DNA of 64,000 nt, from assembly GCA_036725605.1 (NCBI GenBank), contig DAIMDW010000001.1:124001-188000 (forward strand), in the 5' to 3' direction. Of this stretch, positions 34,913-45,487 are shown piece by piece (the stretch's first letter is position 1; the number at the start of each line of letters is the position of its first letter). A model generated the notes under the pieces. That model ran no database searches. It was not told where the DNA came from and saw nothing but the letters and a program-made list of their open reading frames with translations. Origin of the DNA: CALBTQ01 sp036725605. Its GTDB lineage: Bacteria; Lernaellota; Lernaellaia; Lernaellales; Lernaellaceae. Position numbers and translations under genes: made by a program.

Positions 34913-36132
34913 TGAACGTGAGAGCGGAAAGCTTCGACCTCAAATCCTGGATTCGGGAAAACATTTTTCTCGGTAAGTCGATCGGCGAATACGTCAAGAG
35001 CCTGATCACGCCGTTCAATTTGATCACCGGCCTGATCCTGGCGGTGGGCATTCCCGTCATTGCCTATCGTATGATTTACGGTTTGGGCGTTTCGACGAAT
35101 TTGTCCGACACCAATCCCTGGGGCATGTGGCTCGCCTTCGATATGTTCTTCGGCGTCGCCGTGGCCACCGGCGGTTTCATCATGGTCGTCGGCGTCTACA
35201 TCTTCGGCCGCCACGATTATAAATCGATGGTGCGCCCGGCGATCCTGACCGGCTTCCTCGGTTACTTCTTCGCCATCATGGGCCTGGCCATCGACCTGGG
35301 TCGTTGGTGGGCGCTGCCGATGCCCTTTTACACCTTGGGCACGGCCTCGGTGCTCTTCCTGGTTGCCGAGCACCTGGCGCTGTACCTGACCATTCAGTTC
35401 TTCGAATTCCTGCCGGCGGTGGTGGAATGGCTGGGTTTGAACAAGATCCGCCACTACCTGCACAAGATCCACATCGGCCTGGTCATCCTGGGTTCGGTGC
35501 TGGTGATGGGCCACCAGTCGGCGTTGGGCGGCATGTTCATGCTGATGCCGTCGCGGTTGCATCCGCTGTGGTATTCGAACTATCTGCCGCACCTGTTCTT
35601 CGCGTCCTGTATCGCCGGTGGTCTGGCGATGCTGGTCGTGGAAAGCATGCTTTCACACAAAGTGTTCGGCCATCAGGTGAAGGAAGACGATCACGAAAAA
35701 ATCCACAAAATGACCATGGGCCTGGGCAAAGCGGCCGGCTTCACGCTGTTCGCCTACTTCGCTCTGAAGGTGCTCTCGATCATCCATGGCGGCCACTGGG
35801 AACACCTGCACACCGTGTGGGGCGCCTGGCTGGGCGTGGAAGTGATCGGTTTCGTTCTGCTGCCGCTGTTCATGTTCACCTACGCGGTGCGCAACGACAG
35901 CAGCCGCTGGGTGCGCATCGCCAGCATCTGGACGGTGCTGGGCATTCTGGTCAACCGCTTCAACGTGGTGGTGGTCGGCCTGAACTGGAATGCGCCGGAA
36001 GTCTACGTGCCCAGTTGGATGGAAGTCATGGCTTCCTTGACGTTGGTGACCATCGGTGTCTGGGTGTTCCGTTGGGTGATGAACCGGATGCCGGTGCTTT
36101 ATCGGTTGCCCGAATTCCCCGATGAAGACTAA
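34912..36132 (+). CDS. NrfD/HybB-like quinone-interacting membrane subunit
   Basis: 406 residues with about ten transmembrane helices. The N-terminal cytoplasmic leader is followed by PWGMWLAFDMFFGVAVATGG, a hallmark of the HybB/DsrP/PsrC group, and by RWWALPMPF and HLALYLTIQFFEFLP. NrfD-type subunits exchange electrons between menaquinone and a periplasmic ferredoxin partner. Here no Mo-enzyme or hydrogenase catalytic gene is adjacent, so the module (cytochrome, ferredoxin, NrfD) resembles stand-alone menaquinol:cytochrome c oxidoreductases such as the Cbc4 type described from Geobacter. Confidence 0.92.
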   Translation: MNVRAESFDLKSWIRENIFLGKSIGEYVKSLITPFNLITGLILAVGIPVIAYRMIYGLGVSTNLSDTNPWGMWLAFDMFFGVAVATGGFIMVVGVYIFGRHDYKSMVRPAILTGFLGYFFAIMGLAIDLGRWWALPMPFYTLGTASVLFLVAEHLALYLTIQFFEFLPAVVEWLGLNKIRHYLHKIHIGLVILGSVLVMGHQSALGGMFMLMPSRLHPLWYSNYLPHLFFASCIAGGLAMLVVESMLSHKVFGHQVKEDDHEKIHKMTMGLGKAAGFTLFAYFALKVLSIIHGGHWEHLHTVWGAWLGVEVIGFVLLPLFMFTYAVRNDSSRWVRIASIWTVLGILVNRFNVVVVGLNWNAPEVYVPSWMEVMASLTLVTIGVWVFRWVMNRMPVLYRLPEFPDED

Positions 36133-36150
36133 GGGGAAAAGGAGTAAACA

Positions 36151-36855
36151 ATGACTGAGTATTTCCACTTTGTCGATTATGTTCGCGACACAAAGATCAT
36201 GGAGTACGGGATCGCGTTCGTCTTCATCGGTCTGTTTGCGATCTACTATCTGATGCTGCAGCCCAAGAAGGCGGCCGTGGCGGCGACCGAATCGGTGATG
36301 GACCGGGCAATCGACCTGATCAAAGGCTTCCTGCTGCCCGCCGGCTTGAACTATCACCAGGGCCACACCTGGGCCAAGGCCGAGGCGGAAAACCTGGCGG
36401 TGGTCGGCATGGACGATTTCGCCCGCAAGCTGGTCGGCCCGATCAGCAAGATCGAACTGCCCAAGGTCGGCACGGCGTTGAAGCAGGGCGAACGCGCCTG
36501 GACGCTGGTAGTCGACGGCAAGGCGGTCGACATGCTGGCGCCGATCGACGGTGAAGTCGTGGCCGTCAACGACGCGCTGCTGTCCAATCCCGGCGCGCTC
36601 AACAAAGATCCGTACAACGCCGGCTGGCTGGTCAAGGTGCAGTCGCCGAAGATCAACGCCAACCTGAAGAACCTGCTGCACGGCGAACTGGCGCAGAAAT
36701 GGACCGAGCAGGCCGTCGAAGGTCTGGTCACCAAAGCCAACCTCGCGCTGGGCGCGGTGGCCGCCGACGGTGGCGCGCCGGTCGACGGCGTGGCCCGGCA
36801 GTTGGACGCCGAACACTGGGACAACATCGCGAAGGAATACTTCCTGACCGATTGA
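36151..36855 (+). CDS. Second membrane-anchored GcvH-like protein
   Basis: 234 residues. One transmembrane helix (YGIAFVFIGLFAIYYLMLQP followed by KK, so C-terminal domain probably cytoplasmic), a linker, then a GcvH-like domain: GHTWAKAEAENLAVVGMDDF, KIELPKVGTALKQGE, and VVDGKAVDMLAPIDGEVVAVN. Unlike its paralogue at 32825, a Lys (GKAVDMLAP) sits close to the lipoyl-lysine position of GcvH (VKAVSDLYAP), one residue out of register. It might be lipoylated or have lost it. Strong AAGGAG site; last gene of the operon, followed by a terminator. Confidence 0.78.
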   Translation: MTEYFHFVDYVRDTKIMEYGIAFVFIGLFAIYYLMLQPKKAAVAATESVMDRAIDLIKGFLLPAGLNYHQGHTWAKAEAENLAVVGMDDFARKLVGPISKIELPKVGTALKQGERAWTLVVDGKAVDMLAPIDGEVVAVNDALLSNPGALNKDPYNAGWLVKVQSPKINANLKNLLHGELAQKWTEQAVEGLVTKANLALGAVAADGGAPVDGVARQLDAEHWDNIAKEYFLTD

Positions 36856-36876
36856 TCGCGTTGCGAAGCCGATACC

Positions 36877-36910
36877 AAAACGCCCTCGCGCTTGCGGGGG
36901 CGTTTTTCTT
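36877..36910 (+). terminator. Terminator after the respiratory operon
   Basis: Stem AAAACGCCC...GGGCGTTTT with inner CGC/GCG pairing and a following T-rich run, 22 bp after the last stop. Confidence 0.85.
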
Positions 36911-37470
36911 TTCATATGCAAATCGCTGCAACCGATCTGATGCGAATTCTCAAAGATTCCTCCGCCCCTCCGGGGCTCGTCGGCTTTGAACGTGTCGCAA
37001 TTTCCAGGGCTTCGCCCTTCGCTACTGACCGTCCGCCCCTCCGGGGTTTTGACGGTTCGGGCAGGTTAATTCGGAAGTCGGGAAAGCAATCCCTCACCCC
37101 GGGCTGCGCCCGATCCTCTCCCAAATGAGAGAGGATAAAAAGCGAAAATCACGGGACACGTAACGAGTACATGTCCCGGATTTTCCGGGCAACCAAGTCT
37201 CCCTTCTCCCCGTGGGAGAAGGGTCGGGGATGAGGGCGACCCCCGCGATTTCCAGGGCTGTCGAGACTGTCGATAAATGCGCCGACAGGCGACAAACAGC
37301 CCCGCACCCGTAAGCGTCGGGCATTTTTCCCCAAGCTCTACACGCATTCACACTCAAAACGAGAAAATCGACAGTCTCTGCCGCCCTTCGGTACTGACCA
37401 TCCGCCCCTCCGGGGCTTGTCCGCTCCGGGTTGGTCGCGATTTCCAGCGCTTGCGGGGGCGTTTTTCTTT
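36888..37470. repeat. Palindrome-rich intergenic repeat cluster bounded by a 24-bp direct repeat
   Basis: The same 24 bases (GCGCTTGCGGGGGCGTTTTT plus CTTT) occur at 36888-36911 and 37447-37470. Between them lie three copies of CCGCCCCTCCGGGG, three near-copies of CGCGATTTCCAGGGCT, and several perfect palindromes: CCCTTCTCCC/GGGAGAAGGG (37201-37223), CCCGGA/TCCGGG (37175-37189), GGGACA/TGTCCC (37153-37177) and ATCCTCTC/GAGAGGAT. No gene is credible here. It resembles REP/BIME-like repeat clusters. Confidence 0.7.
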
Positions 37471-38017
37471 AACGATATTCGCGCAGCTTGTCGTTGAGTT
37501 GCCGCAGGCAGGTCGCGCAGAAGTCCGTTTCCTTCTGGTCGATATCTTCCACGTAGGTCGAGGGGCGCATCACGCACACCGGGTTGAAGCAGTGCACGAG
37601 GCCGAAGTTGTGGCCCATCTCATGCACGATTTCCTTGCGGATGCGATCCTGCAGCAGCAGGGGATCGGCGCGCAGGCCGTAAAAACTGTTGTCGAGCCGG
37701 AAATAGGAAAGCAGCCCGCCGATGCCGTTGAGCTGCGCTTGTCCGAACAAAAAGGTGAAGATGGGCAGGAAAAGATCCTGGCCGGTGATGCCGAAGACCT
37801 TGAGCGCATCGGACGGCGGATCGACGATGATCTCCTGCAGCAACTTGGCCGAATTGTATTGATTGCGCATGGAATCGTACGCCTGCGCGATGTCGATCTG
37901 CCGGCCGCTGATTTGGGATTCGAGCTGAAACGCGTCGTGTACGCAGTGGCGGGAGAACTCCATGATGGACCGATCCACTTCGCCCAGAGGGATCAGGTAG
38001 ATCATGTTTGCCGCCAT
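37469..38017 (-). CDS. amzA: Archaemetzincin family (M54) metallopeptidase
   Basis: 182 residues, the right size for bacterial and archaeal archaemetzincins. The zinc motif is HEMGHNFGLVHC (HExxHxxGxxHC), followed by the conserved CVMRPS (Met-turn) and a C-terminal CATC pair that binds a second zinc. IYLIPLGEVDRSIMEF at the N-terminus is also typical. Physiological substrates are unknown. Its ATG follows the stop of the NtrC-type regulator with no gap, so it is the third gene of the two-component operon, an unusual partner for such a system. Confidence 0.9.
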   Translation of the reverse strand: MAANMIYLIPLGEVDRSIMEFSRHCVHDAFQLESQISGRQIDIAQAYDSMRNQYNSAKLLQEIIVDPPSDALKVFGITGQDLFLPIFTFLFGQAQLNGIGGLLSYFRLDNSFYGLRADPLLLQDRIRKEIVHEMGHNFGLVHCFNPVCVMRPSTYVEDIDQKETDFCATCLRQLNDKLREYR

Positions 38018-39361
<1,344 letters not shown>

Positions 39362-39386
39362 CGATCTGTTCCTCTCGTTTCATTGC

Positions 39387-41129
39387 CTACGGTTGCGGTG
39401 TGGAGGCGGTGTTGACTTCCTCCGGTTTCAGGCGCGGCAGGGTGATGATGAACGTGGTGCCTTGCTTGATTTTCGACTCCACGTTGATCGTGCCCTTGTG
39501 CGACGCCACAATACCATAAACGACCGACAAGCCCATTCCAATGCTTTTCTTGGATTCTTTATGCGAAAAGAACGGTTCGAAAATGTGCGGCAACACGTCG
39601 TCGGGGATGCCCTTGCCGGTGTCGATGAGACGGATTTTCACTTCCTGCGGCTGGTAATCGGTGCGGATGGTGATTTGTCCGCCGCCGTCGTCCATTGCCT
39701 CGTTGGCGTTGACCATCAGCGCGAGGAACATCTGCTGCAGGCCGCTGCCGTCGCAGTAGAGCAGGTCGTCGCCGTCGCCGATTTCCTTGACCAGCTTGAT
39801 GTTCCTGACGTCCAGGCTGTGTTTGATCAGCGCCACGCTTTTATCGATGATCGAGTTCAGATGCTCGCTGCCGAACTCGCCGAATGAGCGCTTGGAGAAC
39901 ATCAACAGGTTGCGCACGATGTCGCCCACGCGCTTGACCTCGTTGGCGGAAATGTCCAGGTGGCGGCGGATGGACGCCAGTTGTTTTTCGTCGAGCGGCT
40001 GACGGTCGATGAGCTTCATCGACAGTTTCAGGTAGCTCAAAATGCCCGAGAGCGGATTGTTGATTTCGTGGGCGACCATCGCCGACAGCTTGCCGAGCGA
40101 GGCCATTTTTTCGGACATCAGCATCCGCTCGTGCGCCTTTTTCAACTGCTCGGAGCGCTTCTCGACCTTCTGCTCCAGCGTTTTGCTCCACTCCATCAAA
40201 TCGTTGTGGGCGTGGCGCAGCTTGGTGATCATCAGCCTAAAGGAGCGGGCGAGGGAACCGATTTCGTCGTTGGTGTAGATCGTCGGCAGTTGGGCGTCCA
40301 TGTCGCCGGCGGCGATCTGCGTGGTCGCTTTGGTCAACTGGCGCACCGGGCGCATCAGCAGGCGGGCGACGATCAACACGATGGCGATCACGGCGATCAA
40401 CGTTATCAGCAGGTTTACGGTGAAGAACTGCTTTTCCTGCTGGTAAGAGCGGAGGATTTCCTCCTCGTGCACGCCGACGCCGATGATCCAGTCATAAGGC
40501 TTGAAGTAGATGAATTTGGCGATTTTTTGCGAGACCTTGCCGTCGGGGTCCGGCCATGGGTAACGCAATGTACCCACCTTGGCCGGCGGCAGTTTAAGTC
40601 CCTCGTCGCGCAATTTGAGAAACACCGCCCGCAGCGGCTCGTCGAGTTTGTTGTAATCCCGGTTTTCCAGCACCGGGTGGATGATCACCGAGCCCTTGCT
40701 GTCGAAGACATAGCAGTAACCGGTTTCGGCGACATGCTTGGCCTTGATGATCGAACTGAGCGATTGCAGTTCGTTGCCGTCGCGCCAGGAAGGCGAGGCG
40801 CCGGTCACCGCGTCGGCCGAGGCATCGACCTCACGTCGTTTCAGGCGGTCGAGCGCCTCCTGCGCCTCGCAGAGCATGTACAGACTGTGGGCGATCTGCT
40901 CCAGGTCGTTTTCCGCATTGCGCAGCGAATAACTGCGGAAATTGTTCATGCTGAAATAGGCGTAGTTGATCAGCGGGACAATCGCCACCGCCAGGGCGAG
41001 CAGAATCAGCTTGGTCTCGAATTTAAGGTTGCGGATCACATGCAACCGCTGCCATTTATCGCGATGATTTTCATTCGGATCCCGATACGAGACTTTATAC
41101 TGTTCGGTCTCCGTCTTTTTTCCTGCCAT
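39387..41129 (-). CDS. Sensor histidine kinase with extracytoplasmic Cache domain
   Basis: 580 residues. TM1 (LILLALAVAIVPLINYAYF), a periplasmic single-Cache sensor ending KPYDWIIGVGVHEEEI, TM2 (LLITLIAVIAIVLIVARLL), HAMP, a coiled coil, then the H-box SAMVAHEINNPLSGIL with the phospho-accepting His, N-box NANEAMDDG, and ATP-lid motifs DTGKGIPDD and GMGLSVVYGI. Small-molecule sensing is likely. It is first in an operon with the NtrC-type regulator and archaemetzincin. No strong ribosome site is seen at the ATG (41129); a TTG 12 bases earlier is possible. Confidence 0.93.
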   Translation of the reverse strand: MAGKKTETEQYKVSYRDPNENHRDKWQRLHVIRNLKFETKLILLALAVAIVPLINYAYFSMNNFRSYSLRNAENDLEQIAHSLYMLCEAQEALDRLKRREVDASADAVTGASPSWRDGNELQSLSSIIKAKHVAETGYCYVFDSKGSVIIHPVLENRDYNKLDEPLRAVFLKLRDEGLKLPPAKVGTLRYPWPDPDGKVSQKIAKFIYFKPYDWIIGVGVHEEEILRSYQQEKQFFTVNLLITLIAVIAIVLIVARLLMRPVRQLTKATTQIAAGDMDAQLPTIYTNDEIGSLARSFRLMITKLRHAHNDLMEWSKTLEQKVEKRSEQLKKAHERMLMSEKMASLGKLSAMVAHEINNPLSGILSYLKLSMKLIDRQPLDEKQLASIRRHLDISANEVKRVGDIVRNLLMFSKRSFGEFGSEHLNSIIDKSVALIKHSLDVRNIKLVKEIGDGDDLLYCDGSGLQQMFLALMVNANEAMDDGGGQITIRTDYQPQEVKIRLIDTGKGIPDDVLPHIFEPFFSHKESKKSIGMGLSVVYGIVASHKGTINVESKIKQGTTFIITLPRLKPEEVNTASTPQP

Positions 41130-41227
41130 GACCGACACCAATCAAGGGAGGGTTTTTTATCGTAGTTTCACTTGATTGGAAATGATAAACACCCGCCGGC
41201 GCCGCGTCAACGTTCACCGGCGGATGG

Positions 41228-43624
41228 TCACTTTTTGTTCGAAGGGCGATTTTTCTTCTTATCGTCGCGCATTTTGATTTGGCCGTTTTCCATGTACAAC
41301 ACGGCGAACGGATTGTCCGACGCCACCCCACGCCGTTGGGGTTCGCGCGGCTGTTGCTGCTGGCGTTCGCGCGGCGGGAACTTCTTGCCGCCTTCGCGCG
41401 GGGGGAATTTCTTCGCGTCACGCGGCGGCCGATTGCCCCTGGCAGGCGGCTGCTTGGCGGGCGCGGGCGGCGCGGGCGTGGTCTGCTTGATGGACAGCGA
41501 AATACGCTTGCGCTCGCGGTCGACGCCGATCACCTTGACCTTGGTGTGCTGGCCGACCTCGACCACCTTGGTCGGATCGTTGATGAACTGGTGCGACAGT
41601 TCCGACACGTGCACCAGGCCGTCTTGATGCACGCCGATGTCCACGAACGCGCCGAAGTCGGTGACGTTGGTCACCACGCCTTCGAGGATTTGCCCTTCCT
41701 GCAGATGCGCCAGCTCGGTGACGTCCGGATCGAAGGCGACGGACTTGAACTCGTCGCGTGGATCGCGGCCGGGCTTGGCCAACTCGGCGAGAATATCCTT
41801 GAGCGTCGGTTCGCCGACTTCCTCGCTGACGTATTTGGCGATGTCGATCCGCTTGCGCAACTCCGAGTCGGTCATCAGCGAAGGCACGTCGGTATCCAGG
41901 TCGGCGGCCATTTGCTCGACCAGCGAGTAGCGCTCCGGGTGCACCGCCGAGGCGTCGAGCGGGTTTTCCCCGGTGCGGATGCGCAAAAAGCCCGCCGCCT
42001 GTTCGAAGGTCTTCGGGCCGAGCTTGCTCACGTCGAGCAGTTGCTTGCGGTTGCGGAACGGACCGTTTTTCGCGCGGAACGAAACGATCGCCTGCGCCTG
42101 GCCGCTGTTGAGGCCCGACACATAGGACAGCAATTGCGCGCTGGCCGTGTTCAATTCCACGCCCACCGCGTTGACGCAACTGACGACGACGTCGTCGAGG
42201 CTCTTTTTCAGCGCGGGCTGGTCGACGTCGTGCTGATACTGACCGACGCCGATCGACTTCGGTTCGATCTTGACCAACTCGGCCAACGGATCCTGCATGC
42301 GTCGGCCGATGCTGATCGCGCCGCGCACGCTGACGTCCAGGTCGGGAAATTCGCGTCGCGCCGTTTCGCTCGCTGAATACACGCTGGCGCCGGCCTCGCT
42401 GATCATCACGATTTGCGCGTCGTTGAGCTGATCGCGGTCCATCTTGCGCAAGAACGTTTCGGTTTCGCGTCCGCCGGTGCCGTTGCCGATGGCGACCGCC
42501 TCGATGCGGTAACGCTGGCAATAATCCTCGACGATCTTTTTCGCCTTTTCCTGCTCGTGATCGCCGCGGAACGGAAAAATCGTGGTCGAGGCCAGCAGGT
42601 CGCCTTTGCCGTCGAGGGCGACGATCTTGCAACCCGTGCGCATGCCCGGATCGACGCCGAGCACCCAGCGGTTGCCCAGCGGCGAGGCCATCAGCAGCCC
42701 GCGCAGGTTTTTCGCGAAAACATGAATGGCTTCCTCGTCGGCGCGCTTGCGCAGTTCGTTACGCACCTGGCCCTCGATCGAAGCGGCGAGCAGGCGGTCG
42801 TAGCCGTCGTCGATTGCCGTTGCCAAATGTTGCCGCAACGGCGAGTCGCCTTCGCGCAGCACGTGGCGGCGGATTTCTTTGAGCGCCGCGTCGCGGTCGG
42901 CGGTGATGCGGAAGGTCAGCACACCCTCCGCTTCGCCGCGCCGGATGGCCAGCATGCGGTGGCTGGGGATCGTCGCGGCGCCTTCGGAGAAGTCGAAGTA
43001 GTTTTTGAATTTCGCGGCGTCCGCCGTTTTTTGTTTGTCCTTTTTTACCTGTGCCCCCACCGTGCCGCTGTTGAGGAACAGGTTGCGAATCGCCGCGCGC
43101 ACCTCGGCGTGCTCGGCGACGCGCTCGGCGCAGATGTCGCGCGCTCCGGCCCAGGCGGCTTCGACGTCGGGCACGCCCTTTTCCGCGTCGACGAACTCGG
43201 CCGCTTTGGCGGCGAGGTCGCCGTCGAAGGGCTCCTGCGCCCAGATCAAATCGGCCAGCGGCTCCAGGCCCTTGGCGATGGCCTCGGTCGCGCGCGTTTT
43301 GCGTTTGGGCTTGTAGGGCAGGTAGATGTCTTCCAGCTCGGTGGCCGAAAGCGTCGCCTCGATTTTCTCGCGCAGCTCGTCGGTCAGTCTGCCGATCTTT
43401 TCAAGCTGGCGGAGGATCGTCTCTTTGCGGTTCTCCAGGTCGCGCAAATACTCGAGTCGATCGCGAATAGCGGCGATCTGCACCTCGTCCAGCGAGCCGG
43501 TCACCTCCTTGCGGTAACGGGCGATAAACGGGACGGTGGCTTCGCCGTCGAGCAGTTCGACGGTGCGCGCGACGGAGGTTTCCTTCAGTTTCAAATCGGA
43601 AGCTATCTGGGCCGAGTAATTCAT
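41228..43624 (-). CDS. tex: Tex family transcription accessory/RNA-binding protein
   Basis: 798 residues. Tex architecture in order: N-terminal helical domain (VPFIARYRKEVTGSLDE), YqgF-like RNase fold (GVDPGMRTGCKIVALDG), helix-hairpin-helix with VSGLNSGQAQAIVSFR, and an S1 domain (EGQILEGVVTNVTDFGAFVD). It binds nucleic acid and acts with RNA polymerase or ribosomes. The tail after the S1 domain (about 85 residues) is low-complexity Pro/Arg/Lys/Gln, longer than usual, and probably adds RNA affinity. Start at 43624 with AAGG upstream. Confidence 0.95.
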   Translation of the reverse strand: MNYSAQIASDLKLKETSVARTVELLDGEATVPFIARYRKEVTGSLDEVQIAAIRDRLEYLRDLENRKETILRQLEKIGRLTDELREKIEATLSATELEDIYLPYKPKRKTRATEAIAKGLEPLADLIWAQEPFDGDLAAKAAEFVDAEKGVPDVEAAWAGARDICAERVAEHAEVRAAIRNLFLNSGTVGAQVKKDKQKTADAAKFKNYFDFSEGAATIPSHRMLAIRRGEAEGVLTFRITADRDAALKEIRRHVLREGDSPLRQHLATAIDDGYDRLLAASIEGQVRNELRKRADEEAIHVFAKNLRGLLMASPLGNRWVLGVDPGMRTGCKIVALDGKGDLLASTTIFPFRGDHEQEKAKKIVEDYCQRYRIEAVAIGNGTGGRETETFLRKMDRDQLNDAQIVMISEAGASVYSASETARREFPDLDVSVRGAISIGRRMQDPLAELVKIEPKSIGVGQYQHDVDQPALKKSLDDVVVSCVNAVGVELNTASAQLLSYVSGLNSGQAQAIVSFRAKNGPFRNRKQLLDVSKLGPKTFEQAAGFLRIRTGENPLDASAVHPERYSLVEQMAADLDTDVPSLMTDSELRKRIDIAKYVSEEVGEPTLKDILAELAKPGRDPRDEFKSVAFDPDVTELAHLQEGQILEGVVTNVTDFGAFVDIGVHQDGLVHVSELSHQFINDPTKVVEVGQHTKVKVIGVDRERKRISLSIKQTTPAPPAPAKQPPARGNRPPRDAKKFPPREGGKKFPPRERQQQQPREPQRRGVASDNPFAVLYMENGQIKMRDDKKKNRPSNKK

Positions 43625-43830
43625 CTTCACCTTCTCATGCATCACGGGTCGATGGTCTTGCATCGTTGCAAATTTTGCCTTCTTGTCAAGACGATTGTGC
43701 GATGAATCGAACCATCTTTTTCGCCAGGTTTAAGCGCGCCGTCAACCAATATTTCCGTGGTGAGTTGCGATAAACGACAAATCGCGATATCAAAGATTTT
43801 GTGGTGAATTTGCGATGAGGGGAAACGATT

Positions 43831-45432
43831 ATGAAAATCCAATTATCCAACAGTGGATCATGGTGGTGGCTTGCGGCGCTGGCCATGATGATTTTATCAC
43901 TCACCCTGACGGGCGCCTGCGAAAGCGATGACGACGACGATCTGGACGCCGATGACGACGACGATTTCATGGATGACGACGACGATGCGATGGACGACGA
44001 CGATGACGATGATAACGACACCGGCGACGATGACGACGATGACGACACGGGTGACGACGACACCGGCGACGACGACACCGGCGACGACGACACGGGTGAC
44101 GACGATACGACCGACGACGATACGGGCGACGACGACACCATGCCGGTCGAGCGGTTGATCTGGACCTTTGTGCCGCCTGACGGCAAGGCGCACGTGGAGT
44201 GCGTCGGTTCGATCGAGGATGTCGACGGCGACGATGTGCCCGACATCCTGGCGCACGCCTTCGACTCGATCAACACGCCCGACGAAGCCGATACGACCTT
44301 CTGCATCAGCGGCGCGAGCGACGGTGACGCAACGTTGATCTGGGGCGCGCATCCGAAAAACGATCATCCGACCTATCCGTCCGATTCGGGCGGCGACGGT
44401 GACAAGATTCTCACCTCCGTTCGTGACCTCAACGACGACGGCGTCGAGGACGTGCTGTTGGGCACGGCGTGGGGCAACCGCACCGCCTACGCGTTGGACG
44501 GCACGGACGGCAGTAAAATCTGGATGTTCTGCACCTACACCAATCCGGGTTCGCCCGACGACGGGTGGATCATGTCGATCGACGCCTTCCCCGACGTCAC
44601 CGGCGACAGCGTGCCCGAGGCGATCTTCGGCGTGGGCAGCGACAACAACAGCGGCTATCTGGTCGACGGCGCCGACGGCTCGGTGCTCTGGCGCCTGGCC
44701 GCGAGTATCGACGTTATCTACGACGTGGACGCGCTCGACGATATCAACGGCGACGGCACACCCGACGCCGTGCTGGCCGGCGGCGATTTTGAAGACCGCG
44801 TTTTCGCCGTCGAGGGCGACAGCAGCGGCGCGGGCAACGTGTTGTGGACGGCGGACACCGGCAACAATTACAGCCTGGCGACGATCGAGGACCTCAACAA
44901 CGACGGCTACAAAGACGTGCTGGCCGGCTCGTGGGGCGAGAACGCCGTCATCGCGCTCAACGGTCACACCGGCGCGACACTATGGACGAGCACGGCGTCG
45001 CTCGCGCCGATGCGCATCGTGCCGCTCGATGACGTCAACGACGACGGCGTGCCCGATCTGGCCGTGGTGGGCTTGATGGACGACGACGTGTTCGTTATCG
45101 ACGGTTCCGACGGCACGAACATCTGGGTGCGGCGCGGCCCGGCGAGTGATTCGATCTGGGCGATCGATCGGCTGGAGGATATCAACGACGACGGCGTCAA
45201 CGACGTGATCGCCGGTTCGTTCGATTCCTGGGTGATCGCGATGGACGGCAAGACCGGCGACACGATCTGGAGCTACGACACCGGCGAGGCGAAGGTGATG
45301 ACGGTTCGTGGCGTGCCCGACGTCAACGGCGACGGTTTGCCCGATGTCGTGGCCGGCACGCAATGCCTGAGCACGTCCACGCCCGGTTCGGGCACGGTCT
45401 TCCTGCTCAACGGAGATCCCGACGCGATCTAG
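43831..45432 (+). CDS. Asp-rich lipoprotein with eight FG-GAP/integrin-like repeats
   Basis: 533 residues. Signal with lipobox LTGAC, then about 75 residues of nearly continuous Asp broken by Thr-Gly and other pairs, the longest such linker in the window. The rest is a beta-propeller of eight repeats, each holding a calcium loop of the form DxNxDGxxD, for example DLNDDGVEDVLLG, DINGDGTPDAVLAG and DVNGDGLPDVVAG, spaced about 45-50 residues apart. PQQ-like blades may interleave. Probable calcium-dependent surface binding protein; ligand unknown. A bidirectional terminator follows. Confidence 0.85.
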   Translation: MKIQLSNSGSWWWLAALAMMILSLTLTGACESDDDDDLDADDDDDFMDDDDDAMDDDDDDDNDTGDDDDDDDTGDDDTGDDDTGDDDTGDDDTTDDDTGDDDTMPVERLIWTFVPPDGKAHVECVGSIEDVDGDDVPDILAHAFDSINTPDEADTTFCISGASDGDATLIWGAHPKNDHPTYPSDSGGDGDKILTSVRDLNDDGVEDVLLGTAWGNRTAYALDGTDGSKIWMFCTYTNPGSPDDGWIMSIDAFPDVTGDSVPEAIFGVGSDNNSGYLVDGADGSVLWRLAASIDVIYDVDALDDINGDGTPDAVLAGGDFEDRVFAVEGDSSGAGNVLWTADTGNNYSLATIEDLNNDGYKDVLAGSWGENAVIALNGHTGATLWTSTASLAPMRIVPLDDVNDDGVPDLAVVGLMDDDVFVIDGSDGTNIWVRRGPASDSIWAIDRLEDINDDGVNDVIAGSFDSWVIAMDGKTGDTIWSYDTGEAKVMTVRGVPDVNGDGLPDVVAGTQCLSTSTPGSGTVFLLNGDPDAI

Positions 45433-45452
45433 ACAAGGTTGCGGGAAAACAA

Positions 45453-45483
45453 AAAGGGCGGCGGATAATCCCGTCGCCCTTTC
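45453..45483. terminator. Bidirectional terminator between convergent genes
   Basis: Stem AAAGGGCG/CGCCCTTT with flanking A and T runs on both strands, midway between the convergent FG-GAP and beta-propeller genes. Confidence 0.8.
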
Positions 45484-45487
45484 TTAA

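Noticed and set aside
37066..37357. Several overlapping minus-strand frames in the repeat-rich spacer
   Set aside because: They follow palindromes and repeats in more than one frame with no protein-like conservation or ribosome sites.
41190..41224. Inverted repeat CCGCCGG/CCGGCGG after the tex stop as a terminator
   Set aside because: The loop is long and no T run follows on the minus strand; too weak to list.
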